From positions 4,774,001 through 4,838,000 of the forward strand of contig NZ_BAAAWN010000001.1 of NCBI RefSeq assembly GCF_039535095.1: a stretch of 64,000 nucleotides of DNA, read 5' to 3'. Both the position numbers and the translations under genes were made by a program. The stretch comes from Arthrobacter ramosus. GTDB taxonomy: Bacteria; Actinomycetota; Actinomycetes; Actinomycetales; Micrococcaceae. The stretch's first letter is position 1, and every line of letters begins with the position of its first letter. The notes below the pieces were generated by a model that did no database searches, was not told the origin of the DNA, and worked only from the letters and a program-made list of their open reading frames with translations. Positions 19,226 to 26,926 of this stretch are shown here, piece by piece.

Positions 19226-19952
19226 CCAGGCCGTCCACGCCCATCTCCAGCAGCCTGGCCATCTCGGCGGGATCGTTGACTGTCCAGACGTGAACCTGCA
19301 GCCCAAACCGATGCGCGCGCCGCAGGAAACCGGGCGTCACTACCGTCACGGGGCCGTAGCGGACCGGCACCTGGAGGGCATCGACGTCGTGCAGGATCTT
19401 CCGCAGCCAGCGGTCCGGAAGAAGCGGTCCCAAAAGAGTAAAGGCAGCGTTGCAGGCGATTCCAGCTGAAGACGCCGTGCGGCGGCTGAGCAGGCGCAGG
19501 ACCGCCCGACGACGTCGGTCGGAGAAGCTCGCGATCAGCACCCGGTCATGGGCATCGAGTTGTTCAATGACTCCGGCGAGGGGTTTGACGGTATGCCAAT
19601 CCTTGACGTCGACGTTCAGCCGCGCCTCGGGGAATTCCGTCAGGACGTCTGCCAAGTGGGGAATTGCTTCGCGGCCCCCGATGCGGGCCTTGGCAATCTC
19701 GGCAGCGCTGAGGCTGGAGATGGGGCCGTGGGCATCGGTGACACGGTCGAGGGTGTCGTCGTGAAAAAGGAGCACCACGCCGTCGGCAGTGGTGCGGGCA
19801 TCGGTTTCAAGATGCGTGATGCCAAGCTCAAGCGCGGCCCTGAATGCTGCGGCCGAGTTCTCAAAGCCATCCGGCGAAAACCCGCGGTGCGCGAAGGCAA
19901 GCGGAGCGGATTGTCCGTCCGGGCGACTGAAGAAGGGCAAATGCGAGCTCAC
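19167..19952 (-). CDS. Glycerophosphodiester phosphodiesterase
   Basis: Cleaves glycerophosphodiesters to glycerol 3-phosphate and an alcohol. 261 aa. The GDPD motifs are [18 protein letters not shown] (catalytic His and Glu/Asn), [23 protein letters not shown] (metal-binding acid and second His) and the C-terminal [26 protein letters not shown]. No signal peptide is seen, so it is probably cytoplasmic. The start is a GTG at 19950-19952. Its last 59 bases overlap the 3' end of the convergent ECF42 gene. Confidence 0.9.
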   Translation of the reverse strand: [261 protein letters not shown]

Positions 19953-19990
19953 ACGGGTAGCGTAACCCGGCCGTGCCGCCCGCGACCCCG

Positions 19991-20239
19991 TCAGGATTCC
20001 TGCCGGACGATCTCCACGCCGTCGCCGCAGTGCACCAGCGTGCGGCCGCGGCCGCCGTCGAGGTTTACCCAGACCACGCTGTGGTCGCTCGAAACGGCGT
20101 CCACTTGGCCGGGGTTCTCAAACCCCGGCGCGAGCTTGACGCTCACGCGGTCTCCGCGGCGCAACTGCTTCCAATGTTCGGCCGGCACTGCGCGGCGAAC
20201 GGGGGCCTCGGGCCACCCCGTCGTCTTTCTCTTGGCCAT
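19991..20239 (-). CDS. Small protein of unknown function
   Basis: 82 aa, not recognised. It starts MAKRKTTGWPEAP and is dominated by short beta-like segments (GDRVSVKLAPGFENPGQVDAV and SVVWVNLDGGRGRTLVH), suggesting a small beta-barrel. ATG 20237-20239 lies five bases after cagggg; another ATG three bases upstream is too close to it. It precedes gdpD on the same strand and follows the first copy of a 66-bp palindrome. Confidence 0.6.
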   Translation of the reverse strand: MAKRKTTGWPEAPVRRAVPAEHWKQLRRGDRVSVKLAPGFENPGQVDAVSSDHSVVWVNLDGGRGRTLVHCGDGVEIVRQES

Positions 20240-20331
20240 CATGTCCCCTGTGATCGGCATCGAATACGGCAAGAGCATACGGGGACTAGTTGAACGGCAG
20301 TTGGACTGAAGCTGTGTAATGGGTGAGCGCT

Positions 20332-20397
20332 CCCAACTAACCAGCAATTGTTGTCGTTTAGAGGCCTGAAAACGACATTAACTGTTGGCTAGTTGGG
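20332..20397. repeat. 66-bp palindromic intergenic repeat, copy A
   Basis: It begins cccaact and ends agttggg, with the inner motif ttgttgtcgttt facing aaaacgac. The outer stem extends to a perfect 13-bp arm, 20327-20339 with 20390-20402. It lies 23 bases after the hxlA stop. Same length and layout as copies B and C, but the most diverged of the three. Probably also acts as the hxlA terminator. Confidence 0.85.
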
Positions 20398-20420
20398 AGC
20401 GCCCGGTCGGAAAGGGATCC

Positions 20421-21044
20421 CTAGATGATCGCGGCGCGGAGTTGCTTCGCGGCCAGCGCGGGGTCGTCGGCTCCGTAAATGGAGCCGCCGACGACGGCGA
20501 CATCCGCTCCGGCGCGCTGGACGGCTCCGATGGTGGACAGGTTCACGCCGCCGGCCACGGAGAACGGCACGCGGGCTTCCTCGCCGGCGCTCAGCAGGAC
20601 ATCCAGGTTGTAGCCCGGCTTTGCCTGCTCGTCGAGGCCGGCGTGGAACTCGATGAACTTGGCACCGAGGGCGCGGGCCTCCTTGGCACGGGTCACTTTG
20701 TCCGCCACGCCGATCAGGTCCACCACGATGCCCTTGTTGTGGGCCTTGGCTGCCTTGACTGCACCCGCGATGGTGGAGTCGTCTGCGCCGCCGAGCACTG
20801 AGACGAGGTCCGCGCCGGCTTTGAAAGCGATGTCGGCTTCGAGTTCGCCGGCATCCATGGTCTTGAGGTCGGCGAACACGATCTTGTCCGGGTGGGCTTC
20901 CTTGATGGCGGTCACGGCGGACAGGCCTTCGCTTTTCACGAGCGGAGTGCCGAGTTCGATGATGTCAACGTATTCGGCCACCTTGCCCGCAATTTCGAGG
21001 GCAGCTTCGGTGGTGAGGACGTCGATGGCGACTTGCAGCTTCAT
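20421..21044 (-). CDS. hxlA: 3-hexulose-6-phosphate synthase
   Basis: Condenses formaldehyde with ribulose 5-phosphate to hexulose 6-phosphate, the fixation step of the ribulose monophosphate pathway. 207 aa, a one-domain TIM barrel of the orotidine-decarboxylase superfamily. The active-site stretch VFADLKTMDAGELEADIAF has the family DxKxxD pattern. Other signatures are the N-terminal LQVAIDVLTTEAAL and the phosphate-binding VAGGVNLSTI. hxlB lies 54 bases upstream on the same strand. Together they detoxify or assimilate formaldehyde released, for example, from methylated or C1 compounds. Confidence 0.93.
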   Translation of the reverse strand: MKLQVAIDVLTTEAALEIAGKVAEYVDIIELGTPLVKSEGLSAVTAIKEAHPDKIVFADLKTMDAGELEADIAFKAGADLVSVLGGADDSTIAGAVKAAKAHNKGIVVDLIGVADKVTRAKEARALGAKFIEFHAGLDEQAKPGYNLDVLLSAGEEARVPFSVAGGVNLSTIGAVQRAGADVAVVGGSIYGADDPALAAKQLRAAII

Positions 21045-21098
21045 GGAGGGGTTCTCTTTCCGTAATTTGTTGTGCTGTCGGTGCGATGGAATCAGGGG

Positions 21099-21701
21099 CT
21101 ATTCGAGGTTGGCGTGGCGGAGCCAGAGTTCCTCGGCCGGGGTTGCGTCGTTGTCCCACAGGGTCTGGAACACTGCTTCGGCAACGAGGAAGAGGACCTG
21201 CTCGAATAGACTGCCGGAGTACTGGCGGGACACTGTGGACCCGTGGTCTGTCTTCTGCGCCGCAGGAATGATGACGACGACGTCGGCCAGTTCCGCGAGC
21301 CGGGACGTTGCGTTCGTGGTGTAAACGGCGATCCTGGCGCCGGCTTTGGACGCCGTCTCAGCGGCGCGCACGACACCGGAGGTCGTCCCGGAGCCCGAGG
21401 CAAGCAGCAGGAGGTCGCCCGAGCGGATGGCCGGCGTCGTGGTGTCCCCCGCGATGTGCACGTCGAAGCCGAGGTGCATCAGCCGCATCGCGGCCATCCG
21501 CAGGACAAGGCCGCTGCGGCCTACTCCTGCAACAAAGATCCGGCCGGTGGCCGAGTTCCCAGCGGTCTGGACTTCCGTGGCCAAGCGGGACAGTTGCCGC
21601 AGGTCCACTTCAGCGGCCGTTTCCGCGATCTCGCTGCCCACGAGGGCCAGGCTTAGCTCGACATCCGATGCGGCGTGGACAGTCTCGGCGGTGGTGGTCA
21701 T
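21099..21701 (-). CDS. hxlB: 6-phospho-3-hexuloisomerase
   Basis: Converts hexulose 6-phosphate to fructose 6-phosphate, completing formaldehyde fixation. 200-aa SIS-domain protein with GRIFVAGVGRSGLVLRMAAMRLMHLG (phosphosugar-binding loop), LLLASGSGTTSGVVRAAETA and the C-terminal dimer segment SLFEQVLFLVAEAVFQTLW. ATG 21699-21701 has a strong aggaggt site. It is first in the hxlBA operon and divergent from an ATPase-LuxR regulator; the 139-base gap between the genes holds a 16-bp palindrome that may be the operator. Confidence 0.93.
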   Translation of the reverse strand: MTTTAETVHAASDVELSLALVGSEIAETAAEVDLRQLSRLATEVQTAGNSATGRIFVAGVGRSGLVLRMAAMRLMHLGFDVHIAGDTTTPAIRSGDLLLLASGSGTTSGVVRAAETASKAGARIAVYTTNATSRLAELADVVVIIPAAQKTDHGSTVSRQYSGSLFEQVLFLVAEAVFQTLWDNDATPAEELWLRHANLE

Positions 21702-21742
21702 GCGTTACCTCCTGCTCAGGTGAATGCTCCGTTTGAATCAAT

Positions 21743-21758
21743 CGTTCAGGACTGAACG
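21743..21758. promoter_or_regulatory. Candidate operator between hxlB and the LuxR-type regulator
   Basis: cgttcag-ga-ctgaacg is a perfect inverted repeat with 7-bp arms and a 2-bp spacer in the shared 139-base promoter region. A second, widely spaced inverted pair (gcgttac at 21702, gtaacgc at 21766) flanks it. Binding by the adjacent LuxR protein is an inference. Confidence 0.5.
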
Positions 21759-21840
21759 GATAGGCGTAACGCTGTGCATGGGCAGTCTTAGCTACTCGTT
21801 TGGGTAGTAGGCGCGGGACGTGGGGCGCTACAGTGGCGGG

Positions 21841-23115
21841 ATGACTCCAAGCACCTGGACACTCCTCGAAGCGGTTGCCGCACTCGCGAACGCCCCGTTG
21901 ATGAGTATCGCCGAGCGACTTCGTGAAGCGTCGCTGCCCTACGTGGGCAGCAGCGCGCTCGTCATTTTCACCGAAGACTGCACTGGCCGGCCCCAGAAGA
22001 AGGCCGGGGCGGAAGGCATCATCAGCCGTGTCTCCATTCCCGAACTGGACCAGTTGCGCTCCCATGTGGCGGAAGGCGAGGCCTGGCAGGGAGAAGCGAC
22101 CATCGCCGGAGGCCAGCTTCCGGTTCTTGCCTTGACGTCCGAGACCAGTGCGCTGCTGACCCTGACTGAGCCGGTCCTGCCCGAGGAACCGCTGGAGCGT
22201 GAGTCGGCGCTGCGGATGCTTGACTACCTGTGGCAACTGGCGGCGCGGCGCATCCAGGAGAAGGTGGCGGACGCTCCGCCGTCGTACCTCTTGGAATCCC
22301 GGGCGGCGTCCGCCGAGCGGCTCCGCGTCACTGCCGAACTCGTGGACAGGCATTCCACCACGCTCGAGACGATGTTGGCGGCGCTACGATCAAGCTCCCT
22401 CGACGACGCCGCGGCCCGCAAGACCGTCACGGATCTTGCCGCGACCTCGCTCGTCAATCTGCGGACCTTCAGCGACCGCACATCGGATCTCGTGGAAGAG
22501 CCTGTGGCCACGGCGTTTGAAAGGCTGCGGGAGGACCTGCGGCCACTCATGCACTTCAGCGGACTCGACGTCCAGTTCATCGAACCGCCGGTGAACGGGC
22601 GCGCCTTGCCCGGCGAAGTCGCGCACGCCGCCCGGGCGATCGTGCGGGGTCTGGTACTGGCCATCGTGGACCAGCCTGCGGTGAGGCGCGTCCGGGTGCA
22701 GTGGGATTGTGACGGCGTGAACCTGCTCATCAATGTGCGCGACGACGGCCTGGGTGAACTGACTGCGGATTCGCCCAACATTGCCCGGCTCAACAGCAGA
22801 GTGGCAGCGCTGGACGGCCGGATGAACGTCGAGGTCATGGCCGGCTGGGGAGCGGACGTGCAGGTGGTCATGCCGCTGGACCCACCATCAGCCCCCGTGG
22901 GCGATATCGGTGGATGGGGCCTGGCCGAGCGCGAAATGGAAGTTCTTCAACTGTTGGCGGCCGGACAGCGCAACCGTGCCATCTCCGCCAAGCTACACAT
23001 CAGCGAAAACACCGTTAAATTCCATGTCAGGAATATCTTCAGGAAGCTCGGCGTCGGTTCACGAACAGAGGCCATTGCACTGGCGCACAGCCACGGGCTA
23101 CGGGCGCCGAACTAG
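21841..23115 (+). CDS. Transcriptional regulator with GHKL-type ATPase-like domain and LuxR HTH
   Basis: 424 aa. The N-terminal 150 residues look like a GAF-type sensory domain (weakly supported). A helical stretch with DRHSTTLETMLAALR resembles a histidine-kinase dimerisation region but lacks an obvious phosphoacceptor context. Residues about 260-345 resemble a HATPase lid and core (LLINVRDDGLGEL, LNSRVAALDGRMNVEVMAGWGADVQVVMPL). The C-terminus is a full LuxR HTH (LAEREMEVLQLLAAGQRNRAISAKLHISENTVKFHV...). Kinase-like and DNA-binding domains in one chain suggest a one-component sensor. Divergent from hxlBA, so it probably controls formaldehyde fixation. Confidence 0.82.
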   Translation: MTPSTWTLLEAVAALANAPLMSIAERLREASLPYVGSSALVIFTEDCTGRPQKKAGAEGIISRVSIPELDQLRSHVAEGEAWQGEATIAGGQLPVLALTSETSALLTLTEPVLPEEPLERESALRMLDYLWQLAARRIQEKVADAPPSYLLESRAASAERLRVTAELVDRHSTTLETMLAALRSSSLDDAAARKTVTDLAATSLVNLRTFSDRTSDLVEEPVATAFERLREDLRPLMHFSGLDVQFIEPPVNGRALPGEVAHAARAIVRGLVLAIVDQPAVRRVRVQWDCDGVNLLINVRDDGLGELTADSPNIARLNSRVAALDGRMNVEVMAGWGADVQVVMPLDPPSAPVGDIGGWGLAEREMEVLQLLAAGQRNRAISAKLHISENTVKFHVRNIFRKLGVGSRTEAIALAHSHGLRAPN

Positions 23116-23117
23116 CG

Positions 23118-23176
23118 GCCGTCGCGCGCCGGCCGGTGCGCGCCGGCCGGTGCGCGACGGCCGGTGCGCGACGGCC
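23118..23176. repeat. 14-bp GC-rich tandem repeat and hairpin after the LuxR gene
   Basis: Three adjoining 14-bp units (ccggtgcgcgccgg then ccggtgcgcgacgg twice, 23133-23174) sit inside an inverted pair ggccgtcgcgc / gcgcgacggcc. It lies between the convergent regulator and HAD genes and may terminate both. Confidence 0.7.
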
Positions 23177-23190
23177 CGGTACAGGACTGA

Positions 23191-24000
23191 CTAGACCCGC
23201 AGGGAAGCGAGCTTTGCCTCGAGGATCTGGGCCACGCCGTCGTCGTCGAAATGGGGGGCTTGCTGGCCGGCGGCGCTGATCGCCTCAGGGTGGCCACTGG
23301 CCATCGCGTACCCGTCGCCCGCCCAGCGCAGCATCTCGACGTCGTTGGGCATGTCACCGAAAGCCACCACCTCAGCGGCCTCGATGCCCCGGGACGCCGC
23401 ATATTCAGCGAGCGTGACGGCCTTATTGATACCGGGCGCAGACATTTCCAGGAGTGCGGTCCGCGGCGCCGAGTGGGTGGTCTCCACGAGATGCGCGACC
23501 GCGGGCTGGACCTTTGCCAGGAAATCATCCGGCGTGCCGCTGCGCGTCACCGCAAGGAACTTCACGACGGCGTCATCCGCGGTGAGCGTTTCATCCAACC
23601 GAGCGGGCGTGAACTCGGCCAGGAGCTCACTGGTTGGGTTCTCGACGAAACCCGGCTCAAGGTGGAATCCCGTGAGGGTTTCGGCCGCGAACAAGGCGTC
23701 GGGCCGGAGCTGCTTGATGATCCGGCGGGCCTCCAGCACGGAGTCGATGCTCAAGGCATTGGCCGAAATCAGCTTGTCCGCCTCAAGGTCCCACACCACG
23801 GCCCCGTTGGAGCAAATAACGATCCCGCTGTGGCCGATCTGCTCGCGGAGGGGGTAAAGCCAGCGCGGCGGCCGCCCTGTCACGAACACCACCTCGATGC
23901 CCGCGTCACGGCAGGCATGGAAAGCGCGGATGGTGCGGCTGCTGATCTTGCCGTCATGGCCGAGGATGGTGCCGTCAATGTCACTTGCTACGAGCCGCAT
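23191..24000 (-). CDS. HAD-family hydrolase (Cof type)
   Basis: 269-aa phosphatase of the Cof subfamily, substrate unknown. HAD motif I is LVASDIDGTILGHDGKIS, motif II is VFVTGRPPRW, and motifs III and IV are in VTLAEYAASRGIEAAEVVAFGDMPNDVEML (Lys replaced, metal acids present). A C2-type cap lies between motifs II and III. Members act on sugar phosphates, FMN or similar small molecules. The next gene upstream on the same strand is 46 bases away. The predicted product has no signal peptide. Confidence 0.88.
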   Translation of the reverse strand: MRLVASDIDGTILGHDGKISSRTIRAFHACRDAGIEVVFVTGRPPRWLYPLREQIGHSGIVICSNGAVVWDLEADKLISANALSIDSVLEARRIIKQLRPDALFAAETLTGFHLEPGFVENPTSELLAEFTPARLDETLTADDAVVKFLAVTRSGTPDDFLAKVQPAVAHLVETTHSAPRTALLEMSAPGINKAVTLAEYAASRGIEAAEVVAFGDMPNDVEMLRWAGDGYAMASGHPEAISAAGQQAPHFDDDGVAQILEAKLASLRV

Positions 24001-24046
24001 TATGTCAGTCTACGTGGGGGCAACCGCCGTCGACCTCGCCCCAAAG

Positions 24047-24571
24047 CTAGCGCCGCTCGAAGTGGCCCGTGATGACGGCCCGGCCCAACGTGTGTGCTGC
24101 CAGCTTGCGGACGAGCGCATCCGTGGAGGCACCGGCGTCGAGACCCAGCTCTTCGACGTCGACGGCGTGCACGGCCACGATGTACCGGTGCGGGCCATGC
24201 CCAGGCGGAGGCGCCGCACCCAGATATCCAGGGAACCCGCCGTCGTTCTTTAGTTGAAACGCGCCCGCCGGCAAGTGCGAGCCACCCTGAACGCCGGCGC
24301 CGGCCGGCAAGGAGTTCGTACCGGCCGGTATGTTGACCACGGCCCAGTGCCAGTAGCCACCGGCCCTGGGGGCATCGGGGTCGAAGACGGTGACGACGTA
24401 ACCCTTGGTGCCCGCCGGGGCTCCGTTCCAGCTCAACTGTGGGGATTCGTCCTTGCCGCCCGCCACGCCAAAGCGCTTGCTCGTCTGGGCGCTGCTGAGC
24501 GCTTCACCGTCCTTGAGCGACTCGCTGGTGACCTCGAAGGAAGGGACCTGCGGAAGGTCGGCGTAACTCAT
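24047..24571 (-). CDS. YbhB/YbcL-family (PEBP, Raf-kinase-inhibitor-like) protein
   Basis: 174 aa, phosphatidylethanolamine-binding-protein fold. Signatures are SPQLSWNGAPAGTKGYVVTVFDPDAPRAGGYWHWAVVNIP, containing the DPDAP and HW(A/V)V ligand-site motifs, and GHGPHRYIVAVHAVDV. There is no signal peptide, so cytoplasmic. The bacterial function is not established. The ATG overlaps the stop of the upstream PfkB kinase gene by 4 bases, so the two are co-translated. Confidence 0.88.
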   Translation of the reverse strand: MSYADLPQVPSFEVTSESLKDGEALSSAQTSKRFGVAGGKDESPQLSWNGAPAGTKGYVVTVFDPDAPRAGGYWHWAVVNIPAGTNSLPAGAGVQGGSHLPAGAFQLKNDGGFPGYLGAAPPPGHGPHRYIVAVHAVDVEELGLDAGASTDALVRKLAAHTLGRAVITGHFERR

Positions 24572-25536
24572 GGCTGCCTTTCGACGCTTGCCCTGGACTC
24601 CGGGACGCCCAGGGCATTGAGTTCCGCGCGCGTGGGCGGGTTCGCGCCCGGCCGGGAGACCGTGATTGCCGCGGCGCGCGCTGCATGGTTGAGGATCCCT
24701 TCGAGCACTTCGGCGGGCATGGCGTGCAGCTCTTCCCGGTTTTGGGCCCCTGCCAGTCCGCGGTCAACGATCCCCGAGAGCAGCGCGGCCATGAAGGAAT
24801 CGCCCGCACCCACCGTATCCGCCACGTCTACCTTTGGGGCGTCCACCTGGGCCTCGCCCGCGGCCGTGACGCCCCAGGGGCCGTCTGCACCCCGCGTGAC
24901 CACCACGACGGCGGGTCCCCCACTGCCGCCCAGGCCCAGCCAACGCCTGGCCGATTCCAAGACGTCGACGCCGGGATAGAGCCACTCGAGGTCCTCGTCG
25001 GATGCCTTGACCACGTCGGCAAGCGCCACGAAACGCTCTACTTGGGCGCGCGCATAGTCGCGATCCTTGATGATGCTGGGCCGGCAGTTGGGATCGAAGC
25101 TAACGGTCGCGTTCGGATGGGCATGCTCGACGGCGGCAAGGACGTCCGCTGCGCCCGGCTCCAACATGGTGGCAATGGAGCCCGTGTGCAGGAGTGACGT
25201 CCCCTGAAGCATGAACGGGAGGTGATCGGCGAGGCCGGGGAGCTCCCAGGCGAGGTCGAAGGTGTAGCTGGCCGCGCCGTCGTCGTCGATCAGGGCGGTG
25301 GCCACGCTGGTGGGACTCTCGTCCGGCGGCAGCGGAACCATGACGGAACTGGAGCGCAGATGGGCCGCTATCGATTCCCCGTAGGCGTCCTTGCCGAAGC
25401 GGCCGATGAACTGGACTGCGTGGTCCAGCCTGGCCAGACCCACGGCAACGTTTAGCGGACTTCCGCCCACGTGGGCTTCGACTCCCGAGGAACGCTGGAC
25501 GACATCAACCAGCGCTTCACCTATGACTGTCAGCAT
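24568..25536 (-). CDS. PfkB-family carbohydrate kinase (fructokinase-like)
   Basis: 322 aa; phosphorylates a sugar or nucleoside with ATP. The N-terminal PfkB signature is GGSPLNVAVGLARLDHAVQFIGRFGKDAYG, and the second, with catalytic Asp, is DTVGAGDSFMAALLSGI. The VSFDPNCRPSI segment is typical of fructokinases and related sugar kinases. The exact sugar cannot be told. First gene of a two-gene unit with the YbhB-like gene, joined by a 4-base overlap. No transport genes are adjacent to identify the substrate. Confidence 0.88.
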   Translation of the reverse strand: MLTVIGEALVDVVQRSSGVEAHVGGSPLNVAVGLARLDHAVQFIGRFGKDAYGESIAAHLRSSSVMVPLPPDESPTSVATALIDDDGAASYTFDLAWELPGLADHLPFMLQGTSLLHTGSIATMLEPGAADVLAAVEHAHPNATVSFDPNCRPSIIKDRDYARAQVERFVALADVVKASDEDLEWLYPGVDVLESARRWLGLGGSGGPAVVVVTRGADGPWGVTAAGEAQVDAPKVDVADTVGAGDSFMAALLSGIVDRGLAGAQNREELHAMPAEVLEGILNHAARAAAITVSRPGANPPTRAELNALGVPESRASVERQP

Positions 25537-25605
25537 GGGACAACTCTGCCACGCGGATGTGGTGCGCGTCTCGCGGTGACAGCCGGTGACTTTGTCGGCA
25601 ATCCG

Positions 25606-26415
25606 TCACACCAGCAGCCGCTGCACCAACTCCCGGCACTTCTTGTACGCAACGGCCCTGGGGTCGATCAGGTCGAAATGGTCGCCGGGCACCTTGAGGA
25701 ACTGGGCCGCGCCCCCGGAAGCCGTGGCTGCGGCAACATAAGCCTCGGACTGGCTGCACGGGACATCCTCGTCCGATGCGGCGTGGACTGCGAAGACGGG
25801 AACGGCGAGAGGCAGCGACCTCATGGGGTCCGCATAGATATGCCGTTTGGGGTATCTCACCGAGTCGCCACCCATGAGGTTGTCGACGGCGCCGTTGCTC
25901 AGGTTGAGCCGCTCGGCGTCGGCCAGGTTCAGCAGACCGGATTGGCTCACGACGCCGGTCAGCCGGACTGCCGCGCCGTTGTCATGCCGATGGAGCTGCC
26001 GGTCGGCGTCCGGGGCGCCGATCTTGGAGAGTTTTTCCCGCCCCGCTGCCCAGACCGCGAGATGGCCGCCTGCGGAGTGTCCCAGCGCCACCACTTTGTT
26101 CAGATTGAGTTCATGCTTGCCGGCAATCTCGCCCAGATGGTCGATCCCGTCGAGGACATCTTCGAACGTATGCGGCCAGCCGCCACCGTTTCCTGCCCTC
26201 CGGTATTCAAGGTTCCAGGCGGCTATTCCATGCGCAGCGAGGTCCCTGGCAATCGGCTCACCGAGTTCCGCGCCGTACTGGGAGCGCCAATAGCCTCCGT
26301 GGATCACCACCACCACTCCGTCGGGTCGAGTGCGGTGTGGCTGCAGCGAATCTGGTACGAACAGCTCGCCCCATTGGCTGGAGTGCTGGCCGTAGTAGTA
26401 CTTGTGCCGCTTCAT
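25606..26415 (-). CDS. Alpha/beta hydrolase (kynurenine formamidase / BD-FAE-like)
   Basis: 269 aa, no signal peptide. The oxyanion-hole motif is VVVIHGGYWRSQYG, the nucleophile elbow is ALGHSAGGHLAVWAAGR with Ser in GHSAG, and the catalytic His lies in PGDHFDLIDP near the C-terminus. HGGxW and GHSAGG are the features of the esterase/formamidase subgroup. No tryptophan-catabolism genes are adjacent, so a formamidase role is unproven; a general carboxylesterase is the alternative. A 70-base gap separates it from the PfkB gene downstream. Confidence 0.82.
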   Translation of the reverse strand: MKRHKYYYGQHSSQWGELFVPDSLQPHRTRPDGVVVVIHGGYWRSQYGAELGEPIARDLAAHGIAAWNLEYRRAGNGGGWPHTFEDVLDGIDHLGEIAGKHELNLNKVVALGHSAGGHLAVWAAGREKLSKIGAPDADRQLHRHDNGAAVRLTGVVSQSGLLNLADAERLNLSNGAVDNLMGGDSVRYPKRHIYADPMRSLPLAVPVFAVHAASDEDVPCSQSEAYVAAATASGGAAQFLKVPGDHFDLIDPRAVAYKKCRELVQRLLV

Positions 26416-26596
26416 CGTGTCCTCCTTTGTGCCGAGCCTATCGCGGAGGAGCGCCGCGGAGCGGGAGCAATGGTCTGAGGGTCAACGCGGAGCCTTCCTG
26501 AAGCCGCTGCCCGAGCGTACCCTCAGGGGTGAAGCGCTACCCGCGCTTCATTCCTGTATTTTTGCGGGAACGCTTCTTTACCCGGAGGTGATTTCA

Positions 26597-26872
26597 ATGA
26601 TCCGTCGTATCTCCGCGTCGGTTCTTGTGGCATTGACTTTGAGCGTGCTGGCTGTGGCTTCGCCGGCTTCGGCGGCAAACCCGCCTGGAACTGGAAAGCC
26701 TAATCAGTCCTGTCAATCCCTCGAACCGAACACGCCCGGCAACGCCGCCAACAGCACAGGATCGCCCTTCAACGAGCCGGGCATCAACAGCGTCAACGGC
26801 GGCGTGGGAGGACAGCACTACTCTCCCACTTCCCAATACGATGTTGCCTGCTTCCAGGTGTCGCAGCGATAA
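26597..26872 (+). CDS. Small secreted protein of unknown function
   Basis: 91 aa with a clear Sec signal peptide: MIRR, a hydrophobic core VLVALTLSVLAVASP, and cleavage expected after ASA in SPASAANPPG. The mature part is about 64 residues, rich in Asn, Gly, Ser and Pro (NTPGNAANSTGSPFNEPG), with two cysteines that could form one disulfide. ATG 26597 follows ggaggtg at good spacing. Not recognised. It is transcribed in the same direction as the RelA/SpoT gene 54 bases downstream. Confidence 0.75.
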   Translation: MIRRISASVLVALTLSVLAVASPASAANPPGTGKPNQSCQSLEPNTPGNAANSTGSPFNEPGINSVNGGVGGQHYSPTSQYDVACFQVSQR

Positions 26873-26926
26873 CGCCAGCGGGTCCGGCTCCGCTTCACTG
26901 TCGGCCCTCCCCCGTAAGCTGGAGGC

